Source of the DNA: a bacterium
Lineage (GTDB): Bacteria; Atribacterota; JS1; SB-45; 34-128
Reading direction: 5' to 3'
Assembly: GCA_018894595.1 (NCBI GenBank)
Contig: JAHIPN010000267.1
Location: forward strand, 1 to 14,877
DNA: 14,877 nt
Below are positions 1-6,904 of the stretch, piece after piece (position 1 is the stretch's first letter; every line of letters starts with the position of its first letter). The translations under genes and the position numbers were made by a program. Under the pieces are notes generated by a model, which made no database searches, was not told the DNA's origin, and was given only the letters and a program-made list of their open reading frames with translations.

Positions 1-1181
1 ACCCTATTGGAGGCAATCCATTTTTTAGGGAATTCCCTTTCTGAATTAGCTACAGTATCTAAAAGTATTTTATCATAATTTACTTTATAAGGTAAATCAG
101 GCTTTCTTATTATAGTTGACATAAATCCGTTTTCTCTAGATAAAGCAATTTGGGCGGCATGTGTACCTACCTGATAAGCCTCTTCTTTATCAATTTCAGA
201 TACATAAACAATCTCCCTTCTCTGGCGAGTACCCGGTCTTTCTGAGCGCGCTATTCCTCTAATTATTAATCTACTTTGCGCTCTTCCCTGACTATCTTTC
301 CTGTCTATTCCGTTAAGGTAATTAGTAAGTACCTGTTCTACGGTTTTCTCAGAAGCGCTGAATTGAGCATGTCCAAAGCTATCTCGCAGTATTCCCAAAT
401 CCCCCACATTTACTCCTTCTCCTATAACCACAATACATCTTCTCTGTTTTCTTAATTTTTCATTAACTTTTTCGCTAATAAATTCTAAATTACTCTGATA
501 ATCATCTTTGGATAGAGATTCAGGAAGAATTATTAATAAAGGAATTTCTCTTTTGGGATCAGCCAACCGTGCTGCAGCCGGAATAAAACCAATTTTTCTC
601 CCCATTACTCCGATTACCAAAACGGGGTCACTGGTATAGCTGGCTTTATTCTCTTCATTTGCCTCAAGTATATTTATGGCTAAATTTCTGGCTACACTTC
701 CATACCCCGGGTCATGATCACATACCGCAAATGTTCCATCAGTTTTCAATGGTCCTCCTACGTCATTATCAATAGTTTTGGGCATACCAGTACAAATTAA
801 TTTTAAATTTTCTTTTTGGGCTAACTTACTTATTTTGTTAGCTGTATCCATGGAGTCTCCGCCTCCACAATAGAAGAAATATCCAACATCGTGCCTCTTG
901 AAGACCTCGACAATACGGGCCAAATCCTCATCATTTTTTATTTTATACCTACAACTACCTATTGTTCCTGCAGATGGAGTTTCTGCTAATAAAGCTATTT
1001 GCTGGGGCTCCTGGGAAGAGATGTCTATTAATTCTTCTTTTAAAACCCCAAGAATACCCATCCTCGCTCCATATATTTTATCAACTTTTTTAGAGGGAAT
1101 TAATTCGTCAATCACTCCTCTGATACTATTATTTATTACCGAGGTGGGGCCGCCTGATTGCGCGATAACCACGTTTTTCAT
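1..1181 (-). CDS. pfp: PPi-dependent 6-phosphofructokinase, 3' end cut by window edge
   Basis: Cytosolic glycolytic enzyme of the phosphofructokinase family that phosphorylates fructose 6-phosphate to the 1,6-bisphosphate. The frame is open from an ATG at 1181 to the left edge (393 codons seen, C-terminus missing). Seen: N-terminal AQSGGPTSVIN (residues 7-17), a nucleotide/PPi loop GGGDS (106-110), the substrate motif PKTIDND (134-140) and MGRKIGF (193-199). In this family the lysine of PKTIDND and an aspartate at the fourth position of the GGxDS loop mark pyrophosphate rather than ATP as donor, so PPi use is inferred. The third loop position is Gly, where Asp or Asn is usual. A strong AAGGAGGAG ribosome site lies at about 1191-1199. 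It is last in the gene run, 84 bp after the LarA-type gene. PPi-type enzymes can also phosphorylate sedoheptulose 7-phosphate, which would fit the neighbouring Gnd. Confidence 0.88.
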   Translation of the reverse strand, partial: MKNVVIAQSGGPTSVINNSIRGVIDELIPSKKVDKIYGARMGILGVLKEELIDISSQEPQQIALLAETPSAGTIGSCRYKIKNDEDLARIVEVFKRHDVGYFFYCGGGDSMDTANKISKLAQKENLKLICTGMPKTIDNDVGGPLKTDGTFAVCDHDPGYGSVARNLAINILEANEENKASYTSDPVLVIGVMGRKIGFIPAAARLADPKREIPLLIILPESLSKDDYQSNLEFISEKVNEKLRKQRRCIVVIGEGVNVGDLGILRDSFGHAQFSASEKTVEQVLTNYLNGIDRKDSQGRAQSRLIIRGIARSERPGTRQRREIVYVSEIDKEEAYQVGTHAAQIALSRENGFMSTIIRKPDLPYKVNYDKILLDTVANSEREFPKKWIASNR

Positions 1182-1206
1182 CTATCTGTTCTCCTCCTTT
1201 TATACT

Positions 1207-1245
1207 TGATTACACAGATTATGGAAAATTGATTACGCCGATTAG
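1207..1245. repeat. GATTACnCnGATTA dispersed repeat, two units
   Basis: Two direct units, TGATTACACAGATTAT (1207-1222) and TGATTACGCCGATTAG (1230-1245), fill the gap between the LarA-type gene and pfp. The same unit recurs as a large inverted structure at 12361-12449, so this is a dispersed intergenic repeat and not chance. Confidence 0.7.
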
Positions 1246-1265
1246 ATTTGGAATCTTTCGATATT

Positions 1266-2543
1266 TTATTTTATTTTGTAAAGATATTTTCCTCCATTTT
1301 GTATCCAGAGTTTCCCGGAACCGATAAAATCTTCCCGGCGAATCGAATCAGGATTCCTATAACCCAACCCTACTGATTCACAAATTTCTTTAGAAATTCC
1401 AGTAGCTAAAGTGACCTTAAAGTCAAATTCTTCTTTTCCGGAATTAACATCAAAGCTTCCCGTTCCTCTAACATTTATCACATGAGCAGCTATATTTTTA
1501 CTAAACTCAGGATTTGATTTCAAATATTTTTTTACATAATCTTTGCAATGATAACCTATTTGCTTTAAGGCAAGATTCATCTTCCATCTAGAATGAAAAC
1601 AATTTATATGAGGAGCATAAATAATAATCTCTCCCCCTGGGGCCATTACTCCGGGGCTCTGCAATTTATAAGAACCTTTCCCGGCAGTCCAAATTTCATC
1701 ATAATTTTTATCAATAACCTGAACAGCAAACTCAAGAGGTTCATCTAAATAAATTACATGGAGTTGAGAGCTTTCTTTTGCCGCTTGTTTATAGGCCTCA
1801 ATAAAACCATCGAACCCCTCATCTACGTATAAACCTTTTGGTATTACCTGATGTTCTTTTTCTTCAAAAACCATATTAAAAGAAATGGTTAGTGCTTTTA
1901 TTTTGTCAAATATATAAGAAGAACCTTTATTTATAACTTCCCGAGCAGAATTATCAACAGTGCCGATAATCTGAGGAATGCCAATAAGTACTGCTGCCCA
2001 GTGGAGTAAATCTATCACCTCCGGACCGGAAATTCCCGGGAAAAAAACTTTCAACCCCCCAGCGTAACCGGCAGCTTCATGAGGCAAAGTCCCGCCTAAG
2101 GCAATAATCAAATCATAATCTTCCGTAATTAATTTATTTACCACTACCGGGATAGATTGGCAGAGTTCTCCTTGAGTTTTTTTCGCTACAAAAGAGGCAG
2201 GAATCTCCCCCACGGTCATCAGTTGTTGAGGGTCACTGTACTCATGATTATAAAAATTGTTAAAATTAATCTGGTTAGAAAGTCCTAACTTAATCCGAAT
2301 TTCCTTCTCAGTCATTGCTCGGTGGGTACCGCCCGCATTTAATGAATCAATCTGTTCCATTCCTTTATTTTTTAATTCCCGATAGATAAAGGGAATTAAT
2401 TTATCGGTAAAGTCTGTTCTGGTATAATCAGGATGAATTAGGAGAACTCGTTTTACCGCGCTAAAATCTTTCAAGCTTTCCTTTACAATTTCTTCTAATT
2501 GTTCATTCGTTAATTCTCCCTGGAGATTTTCAATTGAAAGCAC
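1266..2543 (-). CDS. LarA-superfamily nickel-dependent 2-hydroxyacid racemase/epimerase (possible mannonate/gluconate 2-epimerase)
   Basis: A 425-residue member of the lactate racemase (LarA/DUF2088) superfamily, close in length to LarA itself. These enzymes invert C2 of alpha-hydroxy acids by hydride transfer to a nickel-pincer nucleotide (NPN) bound through a lysine. Seen: DYTRTD (39-44, counterpart of DxTRP), GGTHRAMTEKE (71-81) with His74, NHEYSDP (99-105), and PHEAAGYAGGLK (154-165) with His155 and Lys165, followed by His181. The His155-Lys165-His181 spacing (10 and 16) equals that of LarA His174-Lys184-His200, so catalytic and cofactor residues look intact. Known family substrates include lactate, malate, phenyllactate and D-gluconate. 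Lying between Gnd and pfp at the end of an inositol/hexuronate gene run, it is more likely a sugar-acid epimerase than a lactate racemase; this is inference. No NPN synthesis genes (larB, larC, larE) are in the window. Start is GTG. Confidence 0.85.
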   Translation of the reverse strand: MLSIENLQGELTNEQLEEIVKESLKDFSAVKRVLLIHPDYTRTDFTDKLIPFIYRELKNKGMEQIDSLNAGGTHRAMTEKEIRIKLGLSNQINFNNFYNHEYSDPQQLMTVGEIPASFVAKKTQGELCQSIPVVVNKLITEDYDLIIALGGTLPHEAAGYAGGLKVFFPGISGPEVIDLLHWAAVLIGIPQIIGTVDNSAREVINKGSSYIFDKIKALTISFNMVFEEKEHQVIPKGLYVDEGFDGFIEAYKQAAKESSQLHVIYLDEPLEFAVQVIDKNYDEIWTAGKGSYKLQSPGVMAPGGEIIIYAPHINCFHSRWKMNLALKQIGYHCKDYVKKYLKSNPEFSKNIAAHVINVRGTGSFDVNSGKEEFDFKVTLATGISKEICESVGLGYRNPDSIRREDFIGSGKLWIQNGGKYLYKIK

Positions 2544-2549
2544 ATTAAT

Positions 2550-2556
2550 CCTCCCT
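2550..2556 (-). promoter_or_regulatory. Ribosome binding site for the GTG-started LarA-type gene
   Basis: AGGGAGG on the minus strand lies six bases before GTG (2543-2541). An ATG overlapping by one base (2545-2543) is out of frame, so the GTG is taken as the start. Confidence 0.7.
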
Positions 2557-2572
2557 TAACTAGTCGTTATTA

Positions 2573-2622
2573 GTAGGGGCAGACCTTGTGTCTGCCCGTA
2601 GGACAGGCGTCTCCGCCTGTCT
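2573..2622. repeat. Tandem pair of GTAGGGGC-type hairpins
   Basis: Two adjacent perfect 8-bp stems: GGGCAGAC/GTCTGCCC (2577-2584 with 2590-2597, 5-nt loop) and GACAGGCG/CGCCTGTC (2602-2609 with 2614-2621, 4-nt loop). The left edge reads GTAGGGGC, shared with the palindromes at 5193 and 7785. There is no following T-run, so it is not a standard terminator. It sits between the end of gnd and the start of the LarA-type gene and would be transcribed with both. Confidence 0.75.
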
Positions 2623-2652
2623 ATTTATTTTTAACCTGTTTCAGTTATTTTT

Positions 2653-2694
2653 CTCACTCCTTACTCATTACTTATTACTCATTACTGTTTACTT
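2653..2694. repeat. Degenerate heptamer tandem array, 6 units
   Basis: Six consecutive 7-bp units (CTCACTC, CTTACTC, ATTACTT, ATTACTC, ATTACTG, TTTACTT) match NNTNCTN, with C and T at positions 5 and 6 in every unit. The last unit overlaps the gnd stop codon (2693-2695), so on the transcribed strand the array starts at the stop. Confidence 0.75.
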
Positions 2695-4183
2695 ATTTTG
2701 TCCATTCCTTCTCCGGGCGTCCGGGGAGCATCCATTCGGTATGAAACTCTCTCATTTTTCCCTCTGGTGTAGTCATTACTTCCGGATCATCTAATCCTTT
2801 GAGTTTAAAGTAACCATGGGCTCCAAAATAATCTCGTTGCAGGGCAGATACTTGGGCGGATACCATAACCGGACTGGCCAGCTGAAGAATATAATCAAAG
2901 GCATTATCCATAGCCGGAGCAGGCACCCCTACCCAATGAGCAATCTCCATAAAGTTGGCTAATTTTTTAAGATCTTGTTTAACCACTTCAGCGAATCGAG
3001 GAGCAGTTAAAAGATTGGGTATTTCCGGATTTTTTTCATAGGCCTTGGTAACTTCATCTAAAAACTGAGCCCGAATTATACACCCACTTCGCCATCCCTT
3101 AACAATTTCTCCTAAGTTAAGGTCCCATTTATATTCCTTGGAAGCAGCTTGTAATAAAGCCATACCCTGGGCGTAGGAAGAAATCTTAGCCAAATACAAG
3201 GCATCATGGGCAATTTCGATAAATTGTTCTTTTTCTCCCACATATTTTTCTTTAAAAATAGATAATTTTTTTGAAACTTTTAGTCTTAAATCTTTATCTT
3301 GAGACATCTCTCGAGAGAAAACTGCTGCAGTAATAGTAGGAATGGGGACTAACAATTCCAAAGCGCTTTGCACTGTCCAGGTCCCCGTCCCTTTCATCCT
3401 GGTAATATCAGCCGTTCGGTCAACCAGATACTCGCCAGTTTTTTTATCTTTTTCTTTCATACTTTCCCCGGTAATTTCTACTAAATATGACCGAAGGACA
3501 TCGTTTTCACTATTCCATTCGGTCATAATATGAGCAATTTCTTCCGAACTCATATTCAAAGCATTCTTAAATACCCAAACACATTCTCCAATTAATTGCA
3601 TATCCCCATATTCGATACCATTATGGACCATCTTTACAAAATGGCCAGCTCCATCTGGACCGATATAGGATACACAAGTAACACCATCATAGGCTTTAGC
3701 TGCAATCTTTTTGAATATATCTTCTACCAGGGCATAAGCTTCTTTCTGCCCGCCAGGCATTATAGCCGGTCCTTTTAAGGCTCCTTCTTCTCCCCCGGAA
3801 ATACCTGTTCCAATAAAAAGTAATCCTATTTTTTCTAATTCTTTATTACGTCTTACCGTATCTTTAAAATAAGAATTACCAGCATCTATAATCAAGTCAC
3901 CTTTGTCTAATAAGGGAATGAGTTTTTCGATAAAATCATCAACGGGCCTCCCTTGTTTTACCAGTAAAATTATCTTGCGGGGTGTTTCTAAAGAACCCAC
4001 AAATTCCTCTAAAGAATAAGCAGGCAATATATTTTTGCCTTTAGCTGCTCCATTGGCAAAATTCTCTGTCTTAGCACTTGTTCTATTATAAACGGCTACA
4101 GAAAAGCCCTTATCTTCCATATTCAAAATTAAATTTTGCCCCATTACTCCTAAGCCAATTAATCCAATATTTTGTTTTTCCAT
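2693..4183 (-). CDS. gnd: 6-phosphogluconate dehydrogenase, decarboxylating (NADP-type)
   Basis: Cytosolic oxidative pentose-phosphate enzyme: 6-phosphogluconate plus NADP gives ribulose 5-phosphate, CO2 and NADPH. Seen in the 496-residue product: Rossmann motif GLIGLGVMG (7-15), NRT (33-35) whose Arg favours NADP, IIDAGNSYF (98-106), the substrate loop GISGGEEGA (127-135), and HFVKMVHNGIEYGDMQ (181-196) carrying catalytic Lys184 and Glu191. Also present are KGTGTWTVQSA and a C-terminal QRDYFGAH whose Arg and His contact substrate across the dimer. It is somewhat longer than the usual 468-482, partly through an insertion between QRDYFGAH and the conserved FHTEW tail. ATG follows a good GGAGG. 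It lies next to a LarA-type epimerase and downstream of mannonate-forming enzymes, which suggests a catabolic role in sugar-acid oxidation. No gluconate kinase or glucose-6-phosphate dehydrogenase is in view. Confidence 0.96.
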   Translation of the reverse strand: MEKQNIGLIGLGVMGQNLILNMEDKGFSVAVYNRTSAKTENFANGAAKGKNILPAYSLEEFVGSLETPRKIILLVKQGRPVDDFIEKLIPLLDKGDLIIDAGNSYFKDTVRRNKELEKIGLLFIGTGISGGEEGALKGPAIMPGGQKEAYALVEDIFKKIAAKAYDGVTCVSYIGPDGAGHFVKMVHNGIEYGDMQLIGECVWVFKNALNMSSEEIAHIMTEWNSENDVLRSYLVEITGESMKEKDKKTGEYLVDRTADITRMKGTGTWTVQSALELLVPIPTITAAVFSREMSQDKDLRLKVSKKLSIFKEKYVGEKEQFIEIAHDALYLAKISSYAQGMALLQAASKEYKWDLNLGEIVKGWRSGCIIRAQFLDEVTKAYEKNPEIPNLLTAPRFAEVVKQDLKKLANFMEIAHWVGVPAPAMDNAFDYILQLASPVMVSAQVSALQRDYFGAHGYFKLKGLDDPEVMTTPEGKMREFHTEWMLPGRPEKEWTK

Positions 4184-4268
4184 TTATCTTTCCCTCCATT
4201 TGTTAATCACAGTATTTAGTTAGCCAGTTACCCGATTTACTAGTTATTTAGTTGCAAAAAGTTTTTTA

Positions 4269-4296
4269 TTCGAAACCTGCAACCTGAAACCTGCAA
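4269..4296. repeat. CCTGCAA heptamer tandem array, 4 units
   Basis: Four 7-bp units: TTCGAAA, CCTGCAA, CCTGAAA, CCTGCAA. They lie three bases from the next heptamer array at 4300 and show the same period with a different consensus, in the gap between the SDR gene and gnd. Confidence 0.65.
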
Positions 4297-4299
4297 CTC

Positions 4300-4342
4300 G
4301 TTACTTATTACTTAATTACTCATTACTTATTACTTATTACTG
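4300..4342. repeat. ATTACTN heptamer tandem array, 6 units
   Basis: Units GTTACTT, ATTACTT, a one-base insertion, then ATTACTC, ATTACTT, ATTACTT, ATTACTG. All match NNTNCTN. The array ends three bases from the stop codon of the SDR gene (4346-4348) and is nearly identical to the array at 2653-2694 beside the gnd stop. Confidence 0.75.
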
Positions 4343-4345
4343 TTT

Positions 4346-5170
4346 TTAGACTCCCGAAAATGCACTAAACCCTCCGTCTATAGGAACAATGATTCCGGTT
4401 ACAAATTTTGAGGCATCAGAAGCTAACCAGACACATACTCCAACTAAATCTTCCGGGTCACCAAATTTATCCATTGGAGTGTGAGCAATGATAGTTTCTC
4501 CTCTGGGGGTTAGGCTGCCATCTTCATTGGTCAGTAAAAAACGATTCTGGGCAGTAAGAAAAAATCCCGGAGCAATTGCATTGACTCGCAAGTTTTTATT
4601 ATATTCTTGGGCAAAATGAACTGCCAACCATTGGGTAAAATTACTTACCGCTGCCTTGGCGGCTGAATAGCCGGGAATTCTAGTAAGTGGACGAAAGGCG
4701 TTCATAGACGAAATATTTATAATAGACCCACCATCCTGGTTTTTTATCATATCCTTTCCAAAAACCTGTGAAGGAAGTATAGCTCCTCCAAAAAGATTAA
4801 GCCCCACCACCTTCTCTAAAGCAGAAAGAGGAAGGTCAAAAAATTTAAGCTCTTCCGAAGTAGTCGCCCCTTTTGTATTGCCTCCGGCGGCATTAAGTAA
4901 GATATCAATCCTGCCAAAATCTCTAATTACTTCATCTCGACAGGTCTTTATTTTTTCTATATCCATTACATTTATATAATACCCTTTAGCTATTATCCCC
5001 TCAGCTTTCAATTCTTGGGCAACTTTATCAGCATTTACGATATCACAGAGGGCTATTTTGGCACCGGCTTTACCTAATCCCTTGGCAATAGCAGAACCTA
5101 AAACACCGGCACCACCGGTAATTACAGCAACCTTACCTTCCAAGCTAAACATTTTCAAATTTCCCTTCAT
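4346..5170 (-). CDS. uxuB: SDR-family D-mannonate oxidoreductase (fructuronate reductase, Bacillus UxuB type)
   Basis: Short-chain dehydrogenase of 274 residues, expected to reduce D-fructuronate to D-mannonate with NADH. Seen: TGGAGVLG (18-25), the TGxxxGxG cofactor loop; Asp43 at the end of the second strand (NAD-type); NAAGG (93-97); catalytic Ser155, Tyr168 and Lys172 at the standard spacing; PGFFLTAQNRFLL (201-213), characteristic of the Bacillus UxuB-like mannonate oxidoreductase subgroup; and C-terminal IPIDGGFSAFSGV. The substrate is inferred from this subgroup and from the gene immediately upstream, UxaE, which makes fructuronate. ATG at 5170 is chosen over the internal Met7 because AAGGAGGG lies at the right distance. 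It is unrelated in fold to the larger enterobacterial UxuB. A gluconate 5-dehydrogenase activity is the main alternative. Confidence 0.8.
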   Translation of the reverse strand: MKGNLKMFSLEGKVAVITGGAGVLGSAIAKGLGKAGAKIALCDIVNADKVAQELKAEGIIAKGYYINVMDIEKIKTCRDEVIRDFGRIDILLNAAGGNTKGATTSEELKFFDLPLSALEKVVGLNLFGGAILPSQVFGKDMIKNQDGGSIINISSMNAFRPLTRIPGYSAAKAAVSNFTQWLAVHFAQEYNKNLRVNAIAPGFFLTAQNRFLLTNEDGSLTPRGETIIAHTPMDKFGDPEDLVGVCVWLASDASKFVTGIIVPIDGGFSAFSGV

Positions 5171-5192
5171 TTATCTTCCCTCCTTGAGTGTT

Positions 5193-5220
5193 GTAGGGGC
5201 GTATTGCAATACGCCCCTAC
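5193..5220. repeat. Perfect 28-bp palindrome with GTAGGGGC edge
   Basis: GTAGGGGCGTATTG (5193-5206) is followed directly by its exact reverse complement (5207-5220). It lies just ahead of the SDR ribosome site and directly beside the heptamer array at 5223. Its outer edge is shared with the elements at 2573 and 7785. No T-run follows on either strand. A perfect palindrome with no loop could be a protein-binding site or a mobile repeat rather than a terminator. Confidence 0.8.
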
Positions 5221-5222
5221 TC

Positions 5223-5320
5223 TATTCGTTATCTGTTCTTTAATATTCGATATACGACATACTATCTATCTTATCTCTCATTCTGGCTCCTGGCTTCTGA
5301 ATTCTGAATACTTTCTATCT
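5223..5320. repeat. Degenerate heptamer tandem array, 14 units
   Basis: Fourteen consecutive 7-bp units with no insertion, for example TATTCGT, TATCTGT, TATACGA, CATACTA, CATTCTG, GCTCCTG, GCTTCTG, AATTCTG. Position 3 is T in all 14 units, and C is common at position 5. It fills the gap between the uxaE stop (5327) and the palindrome at 5193-5220. The unit sequence drifts while the period holds. Confidence 0.75.
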
Positions 5321-5326
5321 AAATAT

Positions 5327-6823
5327 TTATCTAATTAAAAGTTCCAAATGTCTCCTGATATGATTAGAAACTTCCCGATAATGGTCTTCTTCATATTGAA
5401 ATAATATTTTATAAATTCTATCTTTAAAGATATATTTTCCTACATTATCCTTTGCCCTTAGAATAGAGCCATAAGTTATATGGATAAGTTGACGAGAATC
5501 CGGCTTATTAAAAAGGCTAACTAATTGCTCATCAGAAAGTTTGTCTATATTCGAAACGCGGGAAAGATCTGTAGTTAAATTATAAGATGCTCTATCTTTT
5601 TGAAAATTCTCCAAAGCAAATCGATGAATCTCCCGATAAAGATCCGGGTCTTTCATGGCAACCACTTTTACTTCCTCTAACCAGCTGGTCCCGGCAGTTT
5701 TTATATGGCAAAGACCGTCTGTCTCCTGAGAAAAAATAGGATAAACAGAAAACTTATCACTTCCGGTGTGAAGAGAAAGTTTGTATCCTCCAATATTTTT
5801 AGCGATAGTTGCGTGTAAAGAAAATTCCCTGGCAAATTCCTCCACATTTCCTATATACTCTATTCCCTTTTGCCAATCTCCTAAGAAATGAAGAGCTAAG
5901 TTCTGAAAATCTACCCCTCTTCTTTGAAGCTCCAGAACAATAAATAGATGAGCCAAAAGAGAAGTTACTGTGGGAGTTTCATCTACAGAGATCTCCAAAT
6001 CAAAATCATTCTTCTTGTAACTCTTCAAAAATTCGTAACATTCCACCACCTGGTTTAGAGCTTCGGAATAAGTTAGTATAATTTGTTTTAATGATTTCTC
6101 ATCAAATATTAACTCTTGTTCACCGACTTTAAACTTCTTATTTAAATATGAATTTTCTATTTCTTTATTCTTAGGAATTTTATTATAAAGTTGGTTCAGC
6201 TTTTGTTCGTTTAATTCCTCTATATCCTTATTAATAAAATCGGAAGGGTCTAAAGTAAACATGGTGAAACCGCAATCTGCTGCTTCTTTTAACTCTTTAA
6301 TATCTTTTACATGATCTGCATCTGCCCCAAAAGGACCAATGTAACCTGCCTCAAAACAACCCCATATTGCATCATCCAAAACTTTTTGCCAGTTTCTCTC
6401 TGTTCGAGCCATCTCTCTTACCGATTGCTGGGCTAAAACAGGGAAAACATTTTTATCTTTAAAGGCCTGGATATGAGCCGGTGTAGCTATCCCTAAACGA
6501 TCCCCGGTACCAAAAGATGGTTTAAGACCACAAAAAGAAGGATTAAGAAAAGGAAATATTTCTCGCAACAGATTGAGATTATGGTGATTTAAATAGCATA
6601 TCTTTATTATCAGTTCATCTCCATCTATTTTTTTTTCTTCCGGTGCACTGCTTTCAAATTTTTTTACTTCTCCAGGTTTACCAACCACAGCTAAATATTT
6701 TTTCTGATTATTCTTTACCAGGAAAAAATAATTATCGTTCTCTGATTTTATAGAATCATAATAAATTTTGTATTTATTAAAATAAATGTCTGCAAAAAGT
6801 TGTAGAATATCTTTTTTATTCAT
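5327..6823 (-). CDS. uxaE: Tagaturonate/fructuronate epimerase
   Basis: A 498-residue enzyme of the UxaE family first described in Thermotoga maritima, which interconverts D-tagaturonate and D-fructuronate so that galacturonate- or inositol-derived tagaturonate can enter the fructuronate-mannonate route. Seen: FGTGDRLGIATPAH (104-117), ARTERNWQKVLDDAIWG (139-155), GADADHVK (166-173) and TLDPSD (190-195) in the N-terminal half. The C-terminal half holds SVDETPT, LALHFLGDWQKG and SLHTGSDKFSVYP, whose conserved Asp, His and Glu residues are probable metal and substrate ligands. Length and motif order fit the family. ATG at 6823 has GGAG upstream with slightly long spacing. It sits between the epimerase that should supply tagaturonate (iolO) and the SDR that should consume fructuronate, which strongly supports the call. 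Confidence 0.9.
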   Translation of the reverse strand: MNKKDILQLFADIYFNKYKIYYDSIKSENDNYFFLVKNNQKKYLAVVGKPGEVKKFESSAPEEKKIDGDELIIKICYLNHHNLNLLREIFPFLNPSFCGLKPSFGTGDRLGIATPAHIQAFKDKNVFPVLAQQSVREMARTERNWQKVLDDAIWGCFEAGYIGPFGADADHVKDIKELKEAADCGFTMFTLDPSDFINKDIEELNEQKLNQLYNKIPKNKEIENSYLNKKFKVGEQELIFDEKSLKQIILTYSEALNQVVECYEFLKSYKKNDFDLEISVDETPTVTSLLAHLFIVLELQRRGVDFQNLALHFLGDWQKGIEYIGNVEEFAREFSLHATIAKNIGGYKLSLHTGSDKFSVYPIFSQETDGLCHIKTAGTSWLEEVKVVAMKDPDLYREIHRFALENFQKDRASYNLTTDLSRVSNIDKLSDEQLVSLFNKPDSRQLIHITYGSILRAKDNVGKYIFKDRIYKILFQYEEDHYREVSNHIRRHLELLIR

Positions 6824-6904
6824 TAATTATTAATCTCCTCTAATATTGCTCCAAAATAATATATCTGATAATTACTAATTTTATATTGCTTTATTAAAAC
6901 CAAT

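Noticed and set aside
1..1181. The phosphofructokinase homologue as the missing gluconate kinase
   Set aside because: Its PKTIDND and MGR motifs are those of ordinary sugar-phosphate phosphofructokinases, and nothing suggests aldonate binding.
1266..2543. Plain annotation as lactate racemase
   Set aside because: The superfamily covers several 2-hydroxyacids, no lactate or NPN-synthesis genes adjoin it, and the neighbours handle sugar acids.
2573..2622. Hairpins read as intrinsic terminators between gnd and the LarA-type gene
   Set aside because: Stems are GC-rich but no T-run follows in the direction of transcription, and related palindromes recur in other gaps, so a dispersed repeat is the better reading.
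4269..4342. Possible CRISPR-like regular repeats
   Set aside because: Units are 7 bp with no spacers and heavy drift; there are no cas genes in the window.
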